A stretch of DNA of 64,000 bases from Oscillospiraceae bacterium (GCA_025757845.1 CP107211.1:2170001-2234000), one strand, 5' to 3'. Positions 27,575 to 36,578 are shown, counted from the first letter of the stretch. Notes: generated by a model not told the origin, from the letters alone. Numbers and translations are program-made.

Positions 27575-28562
27575 TATTTTTTCCACCGAAGAAGCCCGGC
27601 AGGAAGAACAGCGCGAACAGGTGCAGCAAATTTCCATCGAGGAACTGCATCCGTTCAAAGACCATCCTTTTAAGGTTCTGGACGATGAAGCTATGCAGCA
27701 TACAGTGGAAAGCATAAAGCTGTTGGGTGTCACAAATCCCCTGATTGCCCGTCCACGCCCGGAAGGTGGCTATGAAATTATTTCCGGCCATCGCCGCCAG
27801 CACGCTGCACAGCTTGCCGGATTGAAAGCCCTGCCTGTCATTGTCCGTCAAATGGATGATGATGCCGCCGTCCTGCTCATGGTCGATTCCAACCTTCAGC
27901 GCGAACAGATTTTGCCGAGTGAGCGGGCATTTGCCTACAAGATGAAGCTAGATGCACTAAAAAGACAAGGTGCTAGGTCAGATTTAACTTCTACGCAAGT
28001 TGCGCAGAAGTTATCTGTTGAAAAAGTCGGTGAAGATGCTGGTGTAAGTAAAGACACAATTCGCCGCTTTATCCGCTTAACCAACCTTATCCCGGAACTT
28101 CTGGACATGGTAGACGAAAAGAAAATCTCATTTAACCCTGCGGTGGAACTCTCTTATCTTGATGAAAACCAGCAGCGAGATTTTCTTGAAGCTATGTCCG
28201 ACACACAGAACGCTCCATCACTATCACAGGCGCAACGGCTCAAAAAGCTGGCTCAGGAAGGTCATTTCTCGTATGACGTTGCCTTTGCCGTGATGGGAGA
28301 GCCGAAAAAGGACGAATTGGACAAGGTGGTTATCAAAAACGATACTCTGCGGAAATACTTTCCCGAAAGCTCTACTCCGAGAGAAATGGAAGAAAAAATC
28401 ATCGGACTTTTGGAGGAGAGTAAAGCAGAAAAAATTGTATTCAGAAGTGATGCCCTAAAAAAATATTTTCCGAGCAGCTATTCGTCAAAGCAAATCGAAG
28501 ATTCCATCATTAAGCTGCTGGATCAGCGTTTGAAGAAGCGCAAACATGAAGCCGAACGCTGA
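27531..28562 (+). CDS. parB: ParB-like partition protein
   Basis: 343 residues. The ParB/Srx fold is marked by IISGHRRQHAAQLAGLKALP and VDSNLQREQILPSERAFAYK. A central helix-turn-helix (EDAGVSKDTIRRFIRLTNLI) follows. The C-terminal part contains two similar copies of KYFP...EE(I/M)...IGLLE/IKLLD, suggesting a tandem-repeat domain for dimerisation or binding. It overlaps parA. A terminator follows at 28580. Confidence 0.9.
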   Translation: MPKNGLNVSLNSYDDIFSTEEARQEEQREQVQQISIEELHPFKDHPFKVLDDEAMQHTVESIKLLGVTNPLIARPRPEGGYEIISGHRRQHAAQLAGLKALPVIVRQMDDDAAVLLMVDSNLQREQILPSERAFAYKMKLDALKRQGARSDLTSTQVAQKLSVEKVGEDAGVSKDTIRRFIRLTNLIPELLDMVDEKKISFNPAVELSYLDENQQRDFLEAMSDTQNAPSLSQAQRLKKLAQEGHFSYDVAFAVMGEPKKDELDKVVIKNDTLRKYFPESSTPREMEEKIIGLLEESKAEKIVFRSDALKKYFPSSYSSKQIEDSIIKLLDQRLKKRKHEAER

Positions 28563-28579
28563 ACGTCGTTTGAAATGTA

Positions 28580-28604
28580 AGACCCGATGGGGTCTTTTTC
28601 TTTT
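28580..28604 (+). terminator. Rho-independent terminator after parB
   Basis: AGACCC pairs with GGGTCT around a short loop, followed by TTTTTCTTTT. It lies 18 bases past the parB stop codon. Confidence 0.75.
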
Positions 28605-28627
28605 GCAAAAATGGAGGAAAAACGCCT

Positions 28628-29053
28628 ATGAACAATACCGCTTCTCGTATTATCCGTTCCGAGGAAATTACTATTGATATGCGCATCTGCACCATTCTGG
28701 CAGGTGGCAAGAAGCCCGGTGAAGTCTACTTTGCAGCCATTGCGCCGGATATGGAACTGACGGTTATCACGCTGGATGAAGTTCCTGACATTCTGCCCTG
28801 CTTCGATGAAAGCGATGTCAGCATCAATCTCCCTGACACCTCGCTGCTGCTCACCTACAATCCGGCACAGGTGTTAAAGCTGGCGGGCAAACGTTACCTG
28901 ACTGGCCCGGTCATTCTGGTGCGCACCAACATGGACAGCGATTTTATTTCGCTCACCATCGACGATGTGTACCGTTTCCAGAAGTTTCTGGCAAGCCACA
29001 GCGTCACGCTCATGGCAGACAATCACAAGCTGCCCTGCATCTGTATGGATTGA
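28628..29053 (+). CDS. Conserved conjugative-element protein of unknown function (141 residues)
   Basis: Starts MNNTASRIIRSEEITIDMRI; a beta-rich body with ILAGGKKPGEVYFAAIAPDM and TYNPAQVLKLAGKRYLTGPV. Recurrent in Tn1549-type elements between parB and the coupling-protein operon. The start follows ATGGAGGAAAAACGCCT. No domain name can be given. It opens the conjugation gene block. Confidence 0.65.
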   Translation: MNNTASRIIRSEEITIDMRICTILAGGKKPGEVYFAAIAPDMELTVITLDEVPDILPCFDESDVSINLPDTSLLLTYNPAQVLKLAGKRYLTGPVILVRTNMDSDFISLTIDDVYRFQKFLASHSVTLMADNHKLPCICMD

Positions 29054-29062
29054 GGCGCGCCT

Positions 29063-29290
29063 ATGCTTAATTTTTTCATCGGTTTCGCATTTTTTGAGTT
29101 CGGCGCACTCTGCGGCTTTTTCGTGGCTGCGCTAATGCAGGCGGCAAGGGATGGTGATGAATGTGCAGGAAGAAGTCGAGCAGAAAACATTCAATATTGT
29201 GGTGTCCACCACGAAGCTGACCGCCCGGACGGTTCTGAACGCTGGACGGACAGCACTCCAGCAGTATCAGTCAAAATTACTGGCCGATAA
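29063..29290 (+). CDS. DUF3789-like small membrane protein
   Basis: MLNFFIGFAFFEFGALCGFF then VAALMQAARDGDE fits the short DUF3789 membrane protein that precedes PcfB-like genes in these elements. The frame runs on for 75 codons, past the usual length of about 30-40, and overlaps the next gene by about 140 bases, so the 3' part may be meaningless or a lost stop. One transmembrane segment (3-25). Confidence 0.55.
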   Translation: MLNFFIGFAFFEFGALCGFFVAALMQAARDGDECAGRSRAENIQYCGVHHEADRPDGSERWTDSTPAVSVKITGR

Positions 29291-29633
29291 ATCCAGCGGC
29301 AAGCAGAGTGTCCGAATGCTCCTGCGGCAAAATCGCGGCGTGTCCAGCGTAGAAATCAACAAAACGGGTATCCGCGATTTTGAGCGGTACGCCAAAAAGT
29401 ACGGCATCGACTATGCCATCCGCAAGGACAGTTCCGAAGTGCCGCCCCGGTATCTGGTCTTTTTCAAAGCCCCGGATGTGGAAGCGTTCAATGCCGCTTT
29501 CAAAGAATATTCGGCATCCCTGCTGAGCAAAACCATGCGTCCCTCTGTGCTGGAAAAGCTGCACGAACTGGTGCAGGCCGCAGCAGAACTTCCCGGCAAG
29601 GTGCGCCGCAAGGAACAGGAGCGTGGACTGTGA
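29157..29633 (+). CDS. PcfB/DUF3801-family conjugation protein
   Basis: About 158 residues: MNVQEEVEQKTFNIVVSTTK, LLRQNRGVSSVEINKTGIRD, then a PPRYLVFFKAPDVEAFNAAF core. DUF3801/PcfB proteins accompany the VirD4-type coupling protein in Firmicutes T4SS and help dock the relaxosome. The stop overlaps the coupling-protein GTG start (GTGA). An upstream ATG at 29151 is possible; 29157 is chosen by similarity. Confidence 0.8.
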   Translation: MNVQEEVEQKTFNIVVSTTKLTARTVLNAGRTALQQYQSKLLADKSSGKQSVRMLLRQNRGVSSVEINKTGIRDFERYAKKYGIDYAIRKDSSEVPPRYLVFFKAPDVEAFNAAFKEYSASLLSKTMRPSVLEKLHELVQAAAELPGKVRRKEQERGL

Positions 29634-31396
29634 CCACGAAAAAGCTGACAAAACTGCTTGCGCTGTATCTGCCGTATATCCTGCTGGGACTGGTGGCAAC
29701 GAACCTTGGTGAAGTATGGCGGCTTGCCGAGGGAAAAGAGTTGGGCGATAAAATCATGGCGATGATGGGAACTTTCCCGGTGGCATTTGCGAACCCTCTG
29801 CCCAGTCTGCATCCGCTGGATTTGCTTATTGGCTTTTCCTGCGGCGCAGGACTACGGCTTGCCGTATATTTGCGGAGCAAAAATGCAAAGAAGTACAGGC
29901 ACGGCATGGAGTACGGCTCTGCCCGATGGGGCAATGCCAAGGACATTGAACCGTTCATGTCTCCCAAGTTTGCCGACAACATCATTTTAACCAAAACAGA
30001 ACGGTTGATGATGAGCAATTGTCCACCCGACCCCAAGAATGCCCGAAACAAAAACGTGCTGGTGGTCGGCGGCTCCGGCAGCGGTAAGACGCGCTTCTGG
30101 CTAAAACCAAACCTTTTACAGTGCCACTCCTCCTATGTCGTAACTGATCCGAAAGGTACAATCGTGCTTGAATGTGGGCAGGCCATGCTGAAAAACGGCT
30201 ATAAGGTGAAAATCCTGAACACCATCAACTTCAAGAAGTCGATGCACTACAATCCGTTCAGCTACGTCCACAGCGAAAAGGATATTCTCAAGTTGGTCAC
30301 GACCCTTATGACCAACACGAAAGGTGAAGGCAGCGGCGGCGATCCATTCTGGGAGAAAAGCGAACGACTTTTGCTCACTGCGCTTATCGCATATCTGCAT
30401 TATGAAGCTCCTGTCGAAGAACAAAACTTTGCGACCTTGCTCGAAATGCTGAACACCATGCAAGTGTTGGAGGACGATGAAGAATACCAAAACCCGGTTG
30501 ACCTGCTCTTTGAGGATTTAGGCAAGAAAAAGCCCAATTCCTTTGCCGTGCGCCAGTACAAGCTCTATAAATTAGCTGCTGGTAAGACAGCAAAGAGCAT
30601 CCTCATTTCCTGCGGCGCACGGCTCGCACCTTTTGATATTCAAGAACTGCGCGATTTAACGATGTATGACGAACTGCAACTGGACACACTGGGCGACAAG
30701 AAAACGGTTCTGTTTCTCATCATGTCGGACACGGACAGCACTTTTAACTTCCTCATTAGCATGGTCTACACCCAGCTTTTTAACCTCTTGTGCGACAAAG
30801 CGGACGATGTGTACGGCGGCAAGCTGCCTATTCATGTGCGCTGTCTGATTGACGAGTGCGCCAACATCGGACAGATTCCCAATCTGGAAAAACTGGTGGC
30901 GACCATCCGCAGCCGTGAGATTTCGGCTTGCCTTGTTTTACAGGCAAAAAGCCAGCTAAAGGCTATCTACAAGGACAATGCCGATACCATCATCGGCATT
31001 ATGGACAGTCAGATTTTCCTCGGCGGTTCGGAACCCGGTACGTTGAAAGACCTGTCTGAAATGCTGGGCAAAGAAACGATTGATGCGTTCAACACATCGG
31101 ACACGCGCGGAAACTCACCATCTTACGGCACAAATTACTCCAAATTGGGTCACGAATTATTAAGTCGAGATGAGATTGCTGTGCTGGATGGTGGCAAGTG
31201 CATTTTGCAGCTGCGCGGTGTGCGGCCTTTTCTTTCGGACAAGTACGACCTGACCCAGCATCCGAACTACAAGCTGACCTCTGATTACAACCCCAAGAAC
31301 ACGTTTGATATTGAAAAATATCTGAACCGAAAAACAAAAATCCACCCCGGTGATGAGTTCATCGTGGTGGACGCTGATTCACTTCCGCCTATCTGA
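29630..31396 (+). CDS. VirD4/TraG-type coupling ATPase
   Basis: 588 residues from GTG at 29630. Two N-terminal transmembrane segments (about 12-30 and 58-78) precede a T4SS coupling domain: VLVVGGSGSGKTRFWLKPNL (Walker A), YVVTDPKGTIVLECGQAM, VRCLIDECANIGQIPNLEKL (Walker B) and a C-terminal LSRDEIAVLDGGKCILQLRG. It passes the relaxosome to the transfer channel at the membrane. It follows PcfB with overlapping codons. Confidence 0.95.
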   Translation: MTTKKLTKLLALYLPYILLGLVATNLGEVWRLAEGKELGDKIMAMMGTFPVAFANPLPSLHPLDLLIGFSCGAGLRLAVYLRSKNAKKYRHGMEYGSARWGNAKDIEPFMSPKFADNIILTKTERLMMSNCPPDPKNARNKNVLVVGGSGSGKTRFWLKPNLLQCHSSYVVTDPKGTIVLECGQAMLKNGYKVKILNTINFKKSMHYNPFSYVHSEKDILKLVTTLMTNTKGEGSGGDPFWEKSERLLLTALIAYLHYEAPVEEQNFATLLEMLNTMQVLEDDEEYQNPVDLLFEDLGKKKPNSFAVRQYKLYKLAAGKTAKSILISCGARLAPFDIQELRDLTMYDELQLDTLGDKKTVLFLIMSDTDSTFNFLISMVYTQLFNLLCDKADDVYGGKLPIHVRCLIDECANIGQIPNLEKLVATIRSREISACLVLQAKSQLKAIYKDNADTIIGIMDSQIFLGGSEPGTLKDLSEMLGKETIDAFNTSDTRGNSPSYGTNYSKLGHELLSRDEIAVLDGGKCILQLRGVRPFLSDKYDLTQHPNYKLTSDYNPKNTFDIEKYLNRKTKIHPGDEFIVVDADSLPPI

Positions 31397-31492
31397 TTGG
31401 GTAGGTGGCTATTTTTACCATCGGTCTGACAGGTACACCAGAAAATCAACTCTGCTGCGGCTATGCGGCATAAAATGATGGGATTTCAGGTG

Positions 31493-31521
31493 TGTACAAA
31501 TGACCAAAAACGCTTTATAAT
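31493..31521 (+). promoter_or_regulatory. Promoter upstream of the pilin-like gene
   Basis: TGTACA (31493-31498), a 17-base spacer and TATAAT (31516-31521), ahead of AAAGGAG and the ATG at 31537. This suggests separate transcription of the abundant pilin-like protein. Confidence 0.6.
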
Positions 31522-31536
31522 AAAGGAGAAAAGACT

Positions 31537-31752
31537 ATGGAATTCTTCAACAGTGCTATCGAAGTTCTTCAGACTCTGGTTGTCGCTCTGGGTGCTGGCC
31601 TCGGCGTTTGGGGGGCGATCAATCTGCTGGAAGGCTACGGTAACGACAATCCGGGCAGCAAAAGTCAGGGCATGAAACAACTCATGGCTGGCGGCGGCGT
31701 GGCGTTGGTCGGCATTACCCTCATTCCTCTGCTGAGCGGCCTGTTCGGTTAA
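31537..31752 (+). CDS. Maff2-family pilin-like membrane protein
   Basis: 71 residues, two hydrophobic segments (TLVVALGAGLGVWGAINLLE and LMAGGGVALVGITLIPLLSG) separated by a GYGNDNPGSKSQGMKQ loop. This is the Maff2/VirB2-like layout of small T4SS subunits in Tn1549-type elements. It lies between the coupling protein and VirB6, with its own promoter and a downstream hairpin. The start follows AAAGGAGAAAAGACT. Confidence 0.85.
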   Translation: MEFFNSAIEVLQTLVVALGAGLGVWGAINLLEGYGNDNPGSKSQGMKQLMAGGGVALVGITLIPLLSGLFG

Positions 31753-31757
31753 GAACA

Positions 31758-31790
31758 GCGGGCGGCGGTTGCCGCCCGGTACATATTATA
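31758..31790 (+). promoter_or_regulatory. Hairpin plus TACATAT element, copy 1
   Basis: GGGCGGC (31760-31766) with GCCGCCC (31771-31777), then GGTACATATTATAATAAG. Same plan as the elements at 39321, 42569 and 51033: a strong stem followed by TACATAT where a U-tract would be in a terminator. Confidence 0.7.
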
Positions 31791-31836
31791 ATAAGAAGCA
31801 CCATAGTCACCATCTTATCTATAGAAGGTGAAGCAG

Positions 31837-32319
31837 ATGCGCGAGATTTTACTGTATCACGGTAGCAAAGAGGAAGTTGTCTATCCTGAAATCCGTATCA
31901 CACGGTATACAAAAGACTTTTCATGGGGATTCTATTGCACGAACAATTATCAGCAAGCCTACCGCTGGGCAGACCGCCGCTCCGCATATGGTATTGTGAA
32001 CATTTACCGCTATGTAGAGAATCCTGAGCTGAAGATTCTGCGCTTCCCGGAAATGTCGGATGAATGGCTGGATTTTATTGCAAAATGTCGCGCAGGCGAA
32101 ACCCATCCCTACGATATTGTAGAGGGGCCAATGTCTGACGATACGATTTGGGATTACGTCAACGGCTTTACTTCTGGTCAAATCAGCCGCGAAGCATTTT
32201 GGGCATTGGCAAAATTCAAACACCCGACACATCAGATCAGTTTTCATACAGCCAATGCTCTGCGCTGTTTAACATTCGAGAGGAGTGAACACATCCATGA
32301 CGGAAAAACAGATGAATGA
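31837..32319 (+). CDS. DUF3990-family protein (ADP-ribosyltransferase-like fold)
   Basis: 160 residues. ILLYHGSKEEVVYPEIRITR and FSWGFYCTNNYQQAYRWADR match the DUF3990 opening (LYHGS...D...G.GFY.T....QA..WA), which is related to ADP-ribosyltransferase folds with an R/H-x-x-S/Y signature. The C-terminus (ISREAFWALAKFKHPTHQIS, FHTANALRCLTFE) fits the family. It overlaps a DUF3791 gene, a recurring pairing that suggests a toxin-antitoxin-like unit. Start by AAGGTGAAGCAG; GTG at 31828 is an alternative. Confidence 0.8.
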   Translation: MREILLYHGSKEEVVYPEIRITRYTKDFSWGFYCTNNYQQAYRWADRRSAYGIVNIYRYVENPELKILRFPEMSDEWLDFIAKCRAGETHPYDIVEGPMSDDTIWDYVNGFTSGQISREAFWALAKFKHPTHQISFHTANALRCLTFERSEHIHDGKTDE

Positions 32320-32740
32320 TATTTTTTATGTATGCAGCCTGATCGAATACATTGCCCGCAAAACAAAGAACCATCGGCAGGATGTGATTCGTTGCTTTTC
32401 CAAAAAGGACATTGAGCGTCAAATTTATGATGCCGAGGTAAACCACTGCCTTTCCTTTGAACAGGTTTCGGAAGAACTGATTGATTGGTTTAACATCCCG
32501 GACGGTAATTTTGATACCGTAGCCGAGTGCCGCTACGAAGTTCCTTCCGCAACTTCCATCGGGATGCTGTATCAGGGATTGGTGCTGTCCACCATGAAGA
32601 ACGATGATGCAGCACAGGCGATCATTGATGTTTTCTCTTCGTTCATCACAGATGAGATTTCCGACTTCAATTCCAATGTCTATTATACCAACCCCGATTA
32701 TCTGCGCTGCTCCTATCTGGAGGGCAAGATGCTTGCTTAA
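32297..32740 (+). CDS. DUF3791-family protein
   Basis: 147 residues. MTEKQMNDIFYVCSLIEYIA then RKTKNHRQDVIRCFSKKDIE and LSFEQVSEELIDWFNIP, the DUF3791 helical core, with an extra C-terminal helical part. It follows and overlaps the DUF3990 gene by 23 bases. DUF3791 genes are often next to DUF3990 genes in gut Firmicutes; an antidote or adaptor role for the partner is inferred, not shown. A terminator follows at 32758. Confidence 0.75.
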   Translation: MTEKQMNDIFYVCSLIEYIARKTKNHRQDVIRCFSKKDIERQIYDAEVNHCLSFEQVSEELIDWFNIPDGNFDTVAECRYEVPSATSIGMLYQGLVLSTMKNDDAAQAIIDVFSSFITDEISDFNSNVYYTNPDYLRCSYLEGKMLA

Positions 32741-32757
32741 CTGAATTATTTTTCTAT

Positions 32758-32787
32758 GCCGATTGCCAAAAGCAGTCGGCTTTTTTG
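32758..32787 (+). terminator. Rho-independent terminator after the DUF3990/DUF3791 pair
   Basis: GCCGATTGC (32758-32766) pairs with GCAGTCGGC (32772-32780) (one mismatch-like wobble), followed by six T. Confidence 0.75.
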
Positions 32788-32903
32788 CTTCCATAGCACG
32801 ATTTTTCACCACGCCAACCTGCTGCGGTTTGCAGTTTTTTGAACAGTGTCTGCCAAAATCGTGCTTTTGTTTTATCCACCCATCAACGAAAGGCGGTGCT
32901 ATT
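32788..32903 (+). other. Leader region with nested hairpins before VirB6
   Basis: GCACGATTTT near 32796 can pair with AAAATCGTGC near 32853, enclosing CTGC/GCAG followed by TTTTTTG. The nested arrangement could be an attenuator. The outer stem is itself followed by TTTTGTTTT. Confidence 0.45.
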
Positions 32904-32972
32904 ATGCAGCTTCTGACCCACATTATTTTTGTTCTGAACCTTCTCAAGACCCTTATCAATCACTTCACCTAA
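32904..32972 (+). CDS. Tiny hydrophobic peptide before VirB6 (22 residues)
   Basis: MQLLTHIIFVLNLLKTLINHF plus T. It has a ribosome site (AAAGGCGGTGCTATT) and ends 17 bases before the VirB6-like gene. It could be a small membrane peptide or a leader. Confidence is limited by length. Confidence 0.4.
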   Translation: MQLLTHIIFVLNLLKTLINHFT

Positions 32973-32989
32973 AGGACGGTGACTGCTGA

Positions 32990-33856
32990 ATGGAAACCGT
33001 TCTCAAAGCCATAGCCGACTGGATAAAGGGCATCCTAACGGCGGGCATCATGTCAAATTTGTCCGGGCTGTTTGATGCCGTAAATGAACAGGTCGGTGAC
33101 ATTGCACAGCAGGTCGGCACACGCCCATCGGCCTTTGAACCGCGTGTTTTTGCGATGATCGAATCGCTTTCCCGGAATGTGGTTCTGCCTATCGCGGGCA
33201 TCATCCTGACCTTTATCGCCTGTTACGAGCTGATCGAGATGATAACCCAGCACAATAACATGGCGCAGTTCGAGCCTGCGCTCATTATGCGCTGGATCTT
33301 CAAAACAGCAGTGTCGGTTTGGTTCATCTCCAACACATTCGATATTGTGATGGCGGTGTTCGACCTGACGCAGAAAGTCGTGTCCGATTCCAGCGGCATC
33401 ATTGCAGGAAATACCCGTGTCAACGAGATTGGCCTGTCCATGCTGGAAGCCAGTCTGATGCAAATGGATGTCGGCCCGCTGTTCGGGCTTTTCCTGCAAT
33501 CGTTCTTCATTGGCATCACCATGAGGATACTTTCAATCGTCATTTTTGTTATCGTGTACGGGCGCATAATCGAGATCTACTGCATGGTGAGCCTTGCGCC
33601 GATTCCCATGGCCACATGGGGAAACCATGAACAATCGCACATGGGACAGAACTATCTGAAATGCCTGTTCGCGCTGGGATTTCAGGGATTCCTGATTTTG
33701 ATTTGTGTTGCCATCTATGCCGTGCTGATACAGAACGTGGCGATTTCCGGCGATGCCATCGGCTCCATCTGGAGCATTGTCGGCTATACCGTCCTGCTCT
33801 GCTTCAGCTTGTTCAAAACCAGCTCGGTCACAAAAAGTGTGCTGGGCGCACATTAA
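32990..33856 (+). CDS. VirB6/TrbL-like conjugation membrane protein
   Basis: 288 residues with about six transmembrane segments (for example VVLPIAGIILTFIACYELIE, GPLFGLFLQSFFIGITMRIL, SIVIFVIVYGRIIEIYCMVS and SIWSIVGYTVLLCFSLFKTS). Two conserved-looking loops contain NTFDIVMAVFDL and APIPMATWGNHEQSHMGQNY. This matches the VirB6-like subunit of Firmicutes T4SS, which forms the inner-membrane channel base. It precedes PrgI and VirB4, the normal order. The start follows AAAGGACGGTGACTGCTGA. Confidence 0.9.
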   Translation: METVLKAIADWIKGILTAGIMSNLSGLFDAVNEQVGDIAQQVGTRPSAFEPRVFAMIESLSRNVVLPIAGIILTFIACYELIEMITQHNNMAQFEPALIMRWIFKTAVSVWFISNTFDIVMAVFDLTQKVVSDSSGIIAGNTRVNEIGLSMLEASLMQMDVGPLFGLFLQSFFIGITMRILSIVIFVIVYGRIIEIYCMVSLAPIPMATWGNHEQSHMGQNYLKCLFALGFQGFLILICVAIYAVLIQNVAISGDAIGSIWSIVGYTVLLCFSLFKTSSVTKSVLGAH

Positions 33857-33871
33857 AAGGGGGTGTGAATT

Positions 33872-34234
33872 TTGGCCGCATATATTTCCGTTCCCCGCGA
33901 CTTGACCAAGGTGAAGTCAAAAGTAGCTTTCAACCTGACAAAGCGACAGCTCATCTGCTTCGGAACGGCGGCACTGATTGGAGTGCCGCTGTTTTTCGTT
34001 CTCCGGGATTCTGGTGGCAATACTGCCGCCACCCTCGGCATGATGGCTGTTATGCTCCCGGCGTTCTTTCTCGGTATGTACGAGAAAAACGGACAGCCTT
34101 TGGAAAAGGTGCTGTCGCACTATGTTCAGGCGCGATTTCTGCGTCCGAAGATTCGACCGTATCAGACCAACAACTACTATGCACTGCTCATGAAAGGAGG
34201 CGTGACCCATGCCGTTTTGGAAAAAGACCGATAA
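33872..34234 (+). CDS. prgI: PrgI-family (VirB3-like) T4SS protein
   Basis: 120 residues from a TTG after AAAGGGGGTGTGAATT. AAYISVPRDLTKVKSKVAFN and LTKRQLICFGTAALIGVPLF are the PrgI opening, with two transmembrane helices (about 30-48 and 55-72) and a C-terminal YVQARFLRPKIRPYQTNNYY. PrgI/VirB3 anchors the VirB4 ATPase. It overlaps the VirB4 gene by 26 bases. Confidence 0.9.
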   Translation: MAAYISVPRDLTKVKSKVAFNLTKRQLICFGTAALIGVPLFFVLRDSGGNTAATLGMMAVMLPAFFLGMYEKNGQPLEKVLSHYVQARFLRPKIRPYQTNNYYALLMKGGVTHAVLEKDR

Positions 34235-36578
34235 GGGCGGCAAGAAAAAGCCGCCGAAGCCCGCTGTTCCCCGGACAGCGCAGCAGTCCATCCCCATGCA
34301 GCGGATGTTCGAGGATGGCACCTGCCGGGTGAAACCGAACTACTACACCCGTACCATCCAGTATCAGGACATCAATTACCAGCTTGCCCAGCAGGAGGAC
34401 AAGACTGCGATTTTCGAGGAATGGTGCAGTTTTCTGAACTTCTTCGATTCCAGCATCAAGTTTGAACTGTCCTTTGTGAACATGGCAACGGACAGCACAG
34501 AGTTTGAGAAGAGCATCCGCATCCCTTACCAGCGGGATGGCTTTGATGATGTTCGCGCCGAGTATTCTCAAATGCTGCGCCAGCAGCTTGCCAAGGGCAA
34601 TAATGGTCTGACCAAGACCAAATTTATCACCTTTGGCGTTGAGGGTGAGAGTATGCGGCAGGTCAAGGCACGGCTCGACCACATCCAGAACGACCTTTTG
34701 AACAACTTTCACAGGCTGGGTGTGCAGGCCAAGCCGCTGAACGGTGCCGAGCGGCTCAAACTCATGCACGATATGTTCAACATGGACGGTTCCAGCAAAT
34801 TTCATTTTGACTGGAAAGACCTTGTGAAAAGCGGCCTTTCCGTCAAAGATGCCATTGCACCCACAGTTTTTGCGTTTAAGAACAGCCGCACTTTCCAAAT
34901 GGGTGGCATCTACTGCGCCGCCAGCTTCCTGAGTATCACGGCCTCTGACATCAGCGACCAACTTCTGAAAGATTTTCTGGACATGGATTCCAGCCAGATT
35001 GTCACCATGCACATCCAGTCGGTAGACCAGAACCGTGCCATTAAAACAGTCAAGCGCACGATCACCGAACTTGACCGCAGCACCATTGAGGAACAGAAAA
35101 AGGCCATCCGTTCCGGGTATGATATTGACATTCTTCCGTCAGATTTGAAAACTTACGGCAGGGATGCCAAAGCCTTGTTAAAGGAATTGCAGTCGCAGAA
35201 CGAGCGAATGTTTTTGGTGACATTCCTCGTTCTGAACACCGGGCGCACGGAGCAGGAACTGGAAAACAACATCTTTCAGGCCAGTTCTATTGCGCAAAAG
35301 CATAACTGCAATCTGTGCAGACTGGACTACCAGCAGGAGCAGGGTCTTATGTCTTCTCTGCCGCTGGCTGACTGCCAGATCGAGATTCAGCGCGGCCTGA
35401 CTACCAGCAGCACGGCCATTTTCATTCCGTTCACCACACAGGAGCTTTATCAGTCTAGCAAGGAAAGCCTGTATTACGGCCTGAACGCGCTTTCCAACAA
35501 CCTCATCATGGTGGACAGAAAAAAGCTAAAAAATCCGAATGGCCTTATCCTCGGCACTCCCGGCTCCGGCAAAAGTTTCTCGGCAAAACGTGAAATCGCC
35601 AACGCATTTCTCGTGACAGACGATGATATTATTGTGAACGACCCCGAAGGCGAATACTCCCCGCTGGTGAATCGGCTGAAAGGTCAGGTTATCAAAATCT
35701 CGCCCAACAGCACCCAGTTCATCAACCCGATGGACATTAACGCCAACTATTCAGAGGAAGATAACCCGCTGTCCCTGAAAGCAGACTTTATTCTTTCCTT
35801 GTGTGAACTGGTGGTCGGCGGCAAGGAAGGTCTGCTCCCGGTGGAAAAGACGGTCATTGACCGTTGTGTCCATTTGATCTACCGCAAATATTTCGCTGAT
35901 CCCTGCCCGGAGAATATGCCGATCCTTGAGGATTTGTACAATGCCCTGCTCCAGCAGGATGAAAAAGAAGCCCATCATGTTGCCACGGCTCTGGAAATCT
36001 ACGTCAAGGGCAGTCTGAACCTGTTCAACCACCGCACCAACGTGAACGTCAATAACCGAATTGTCTGCTATGACATCAAGGAACTGGGCAAGCAGATGAA
36101 GAAGCTCGGTATGCTCATCGTGCAGGATCAGGTCTGGGGGCGTGTCACTGCCAACCGCAGCAGCGGAAAGTCCACCCGATATTATATGGATGAGATGCAC
36201 CTCCTCTTAAAAGAAGAACAGACTGCGGCTTATTCCGTGGAGATTTGGAAGCGTTTTCGCAAGTGGGGCGGCATCCCGACTGGATTAACGCAGAATGTCA
36301 AAGACCTGCTTTCTTCGCGTGAAGTCGAGAATATTTTTGAAAACTCGGACGTGATTATCATGCTCAATCAGGCCGCTGGCGACCGTCAGATTTTGGCAAA
36401 GCAGTTGAACATCTCGCCCCATCAGCTTTCCTATGTGACCCACTCCGGCGAGGGCGAAGGGTTGCTGTTCTTCGGCAATGTCATTCTGCCCTTTGTTGAC
36501 CGTTTCCCGACTGACCTTGAACTCTACCGCATTATGACCACCAAATTGGGTGAAGTGTCGGAGGGTGCGCAGAAATGA
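34209..36578 (+). CDS. virB4: VirB4/TraE-like T4SS ATPase
   Basis: 789 residues. Basic N-terminus, then VirB4 N-domain (about 60-400). P-loop domain: GLILGTPGSGKSFSAKREIA (Walker A), TDDDIIVNDPEGEYSPLVNR and STRYYMDEMHLLLKEEQTAA (Walker B). A C-terminal signature contains GIPTGLTQNVKDLLSSREVE. It powers assembly of the channel. It is embedded in the prgI-virB4-NlpC/P60 run with overlapping stop/start codons on both sides. Confidence 0.95.
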   Translation: MPFWKKTDKGGKKKPPKPAVPRTAQQSIPMQRMFEDGTCRVKPNYYTRTIQYQDINYQLAQQEDKTAIFEEWCSFLNFFDSSIKFELSFVNMATDSTEFEKSIRIPYQRDGFDDVRAEYSQMLRQQLAKGNNGLTKTKFITFGVEGESMRQVKARLDHIQNDLLNNFHRLGVQAKPLNGAERLKLMHDMFNMDGSSKFHFDWKDLVKSGLSVKDAIAPTVFAFKNSRTFQMGGIYCAASFLSITASDISDQLLKDFLDMDSSQIVTMHIQSVDQNRAIKTVKRTITELDRSTIEEQKKAIRSGYDIDILPSDLKTYGRDAKALLKELQSQNERMFLVTFLVLNTGRTEQELENNIFQASSIAQKHNCNLCRLDYQQEQGLMSSLPLADCQIEIQRGLTTSSTAIFIPFTTQELYQSSKESLYYGLNALSNNLIMVDRKKLKNPNGLILGTPGSGKSFSAKREIANAFLVTDDDIIVNDPEGEYSPLVNRLKGQVIKISPNSTQFINPMDINANYSEEDNPLSLKADFILSLCELVVGGKEGLLPVEKTVIDRCVHLIYRKYFADPCPENMPILEDLYNALLQQDEKEAHHVATALEIYVKGSLNLFNHRTNVNVNNRIVCYDIKELGKQMKKLGMLIVQDQVWGRVTANRSSGKSTRYYMDEMHLLLKEEQTAAYSVEIWKRFRKWGGIPTGLTQNVKDLLSSREVENIFENSDVIIMLNQAAGDRQILAKQLNISPHQLSYVTHSGEGEGLLFFGNVILPFVDRFPTDLELYRIMTTKLGEVSEGAQK

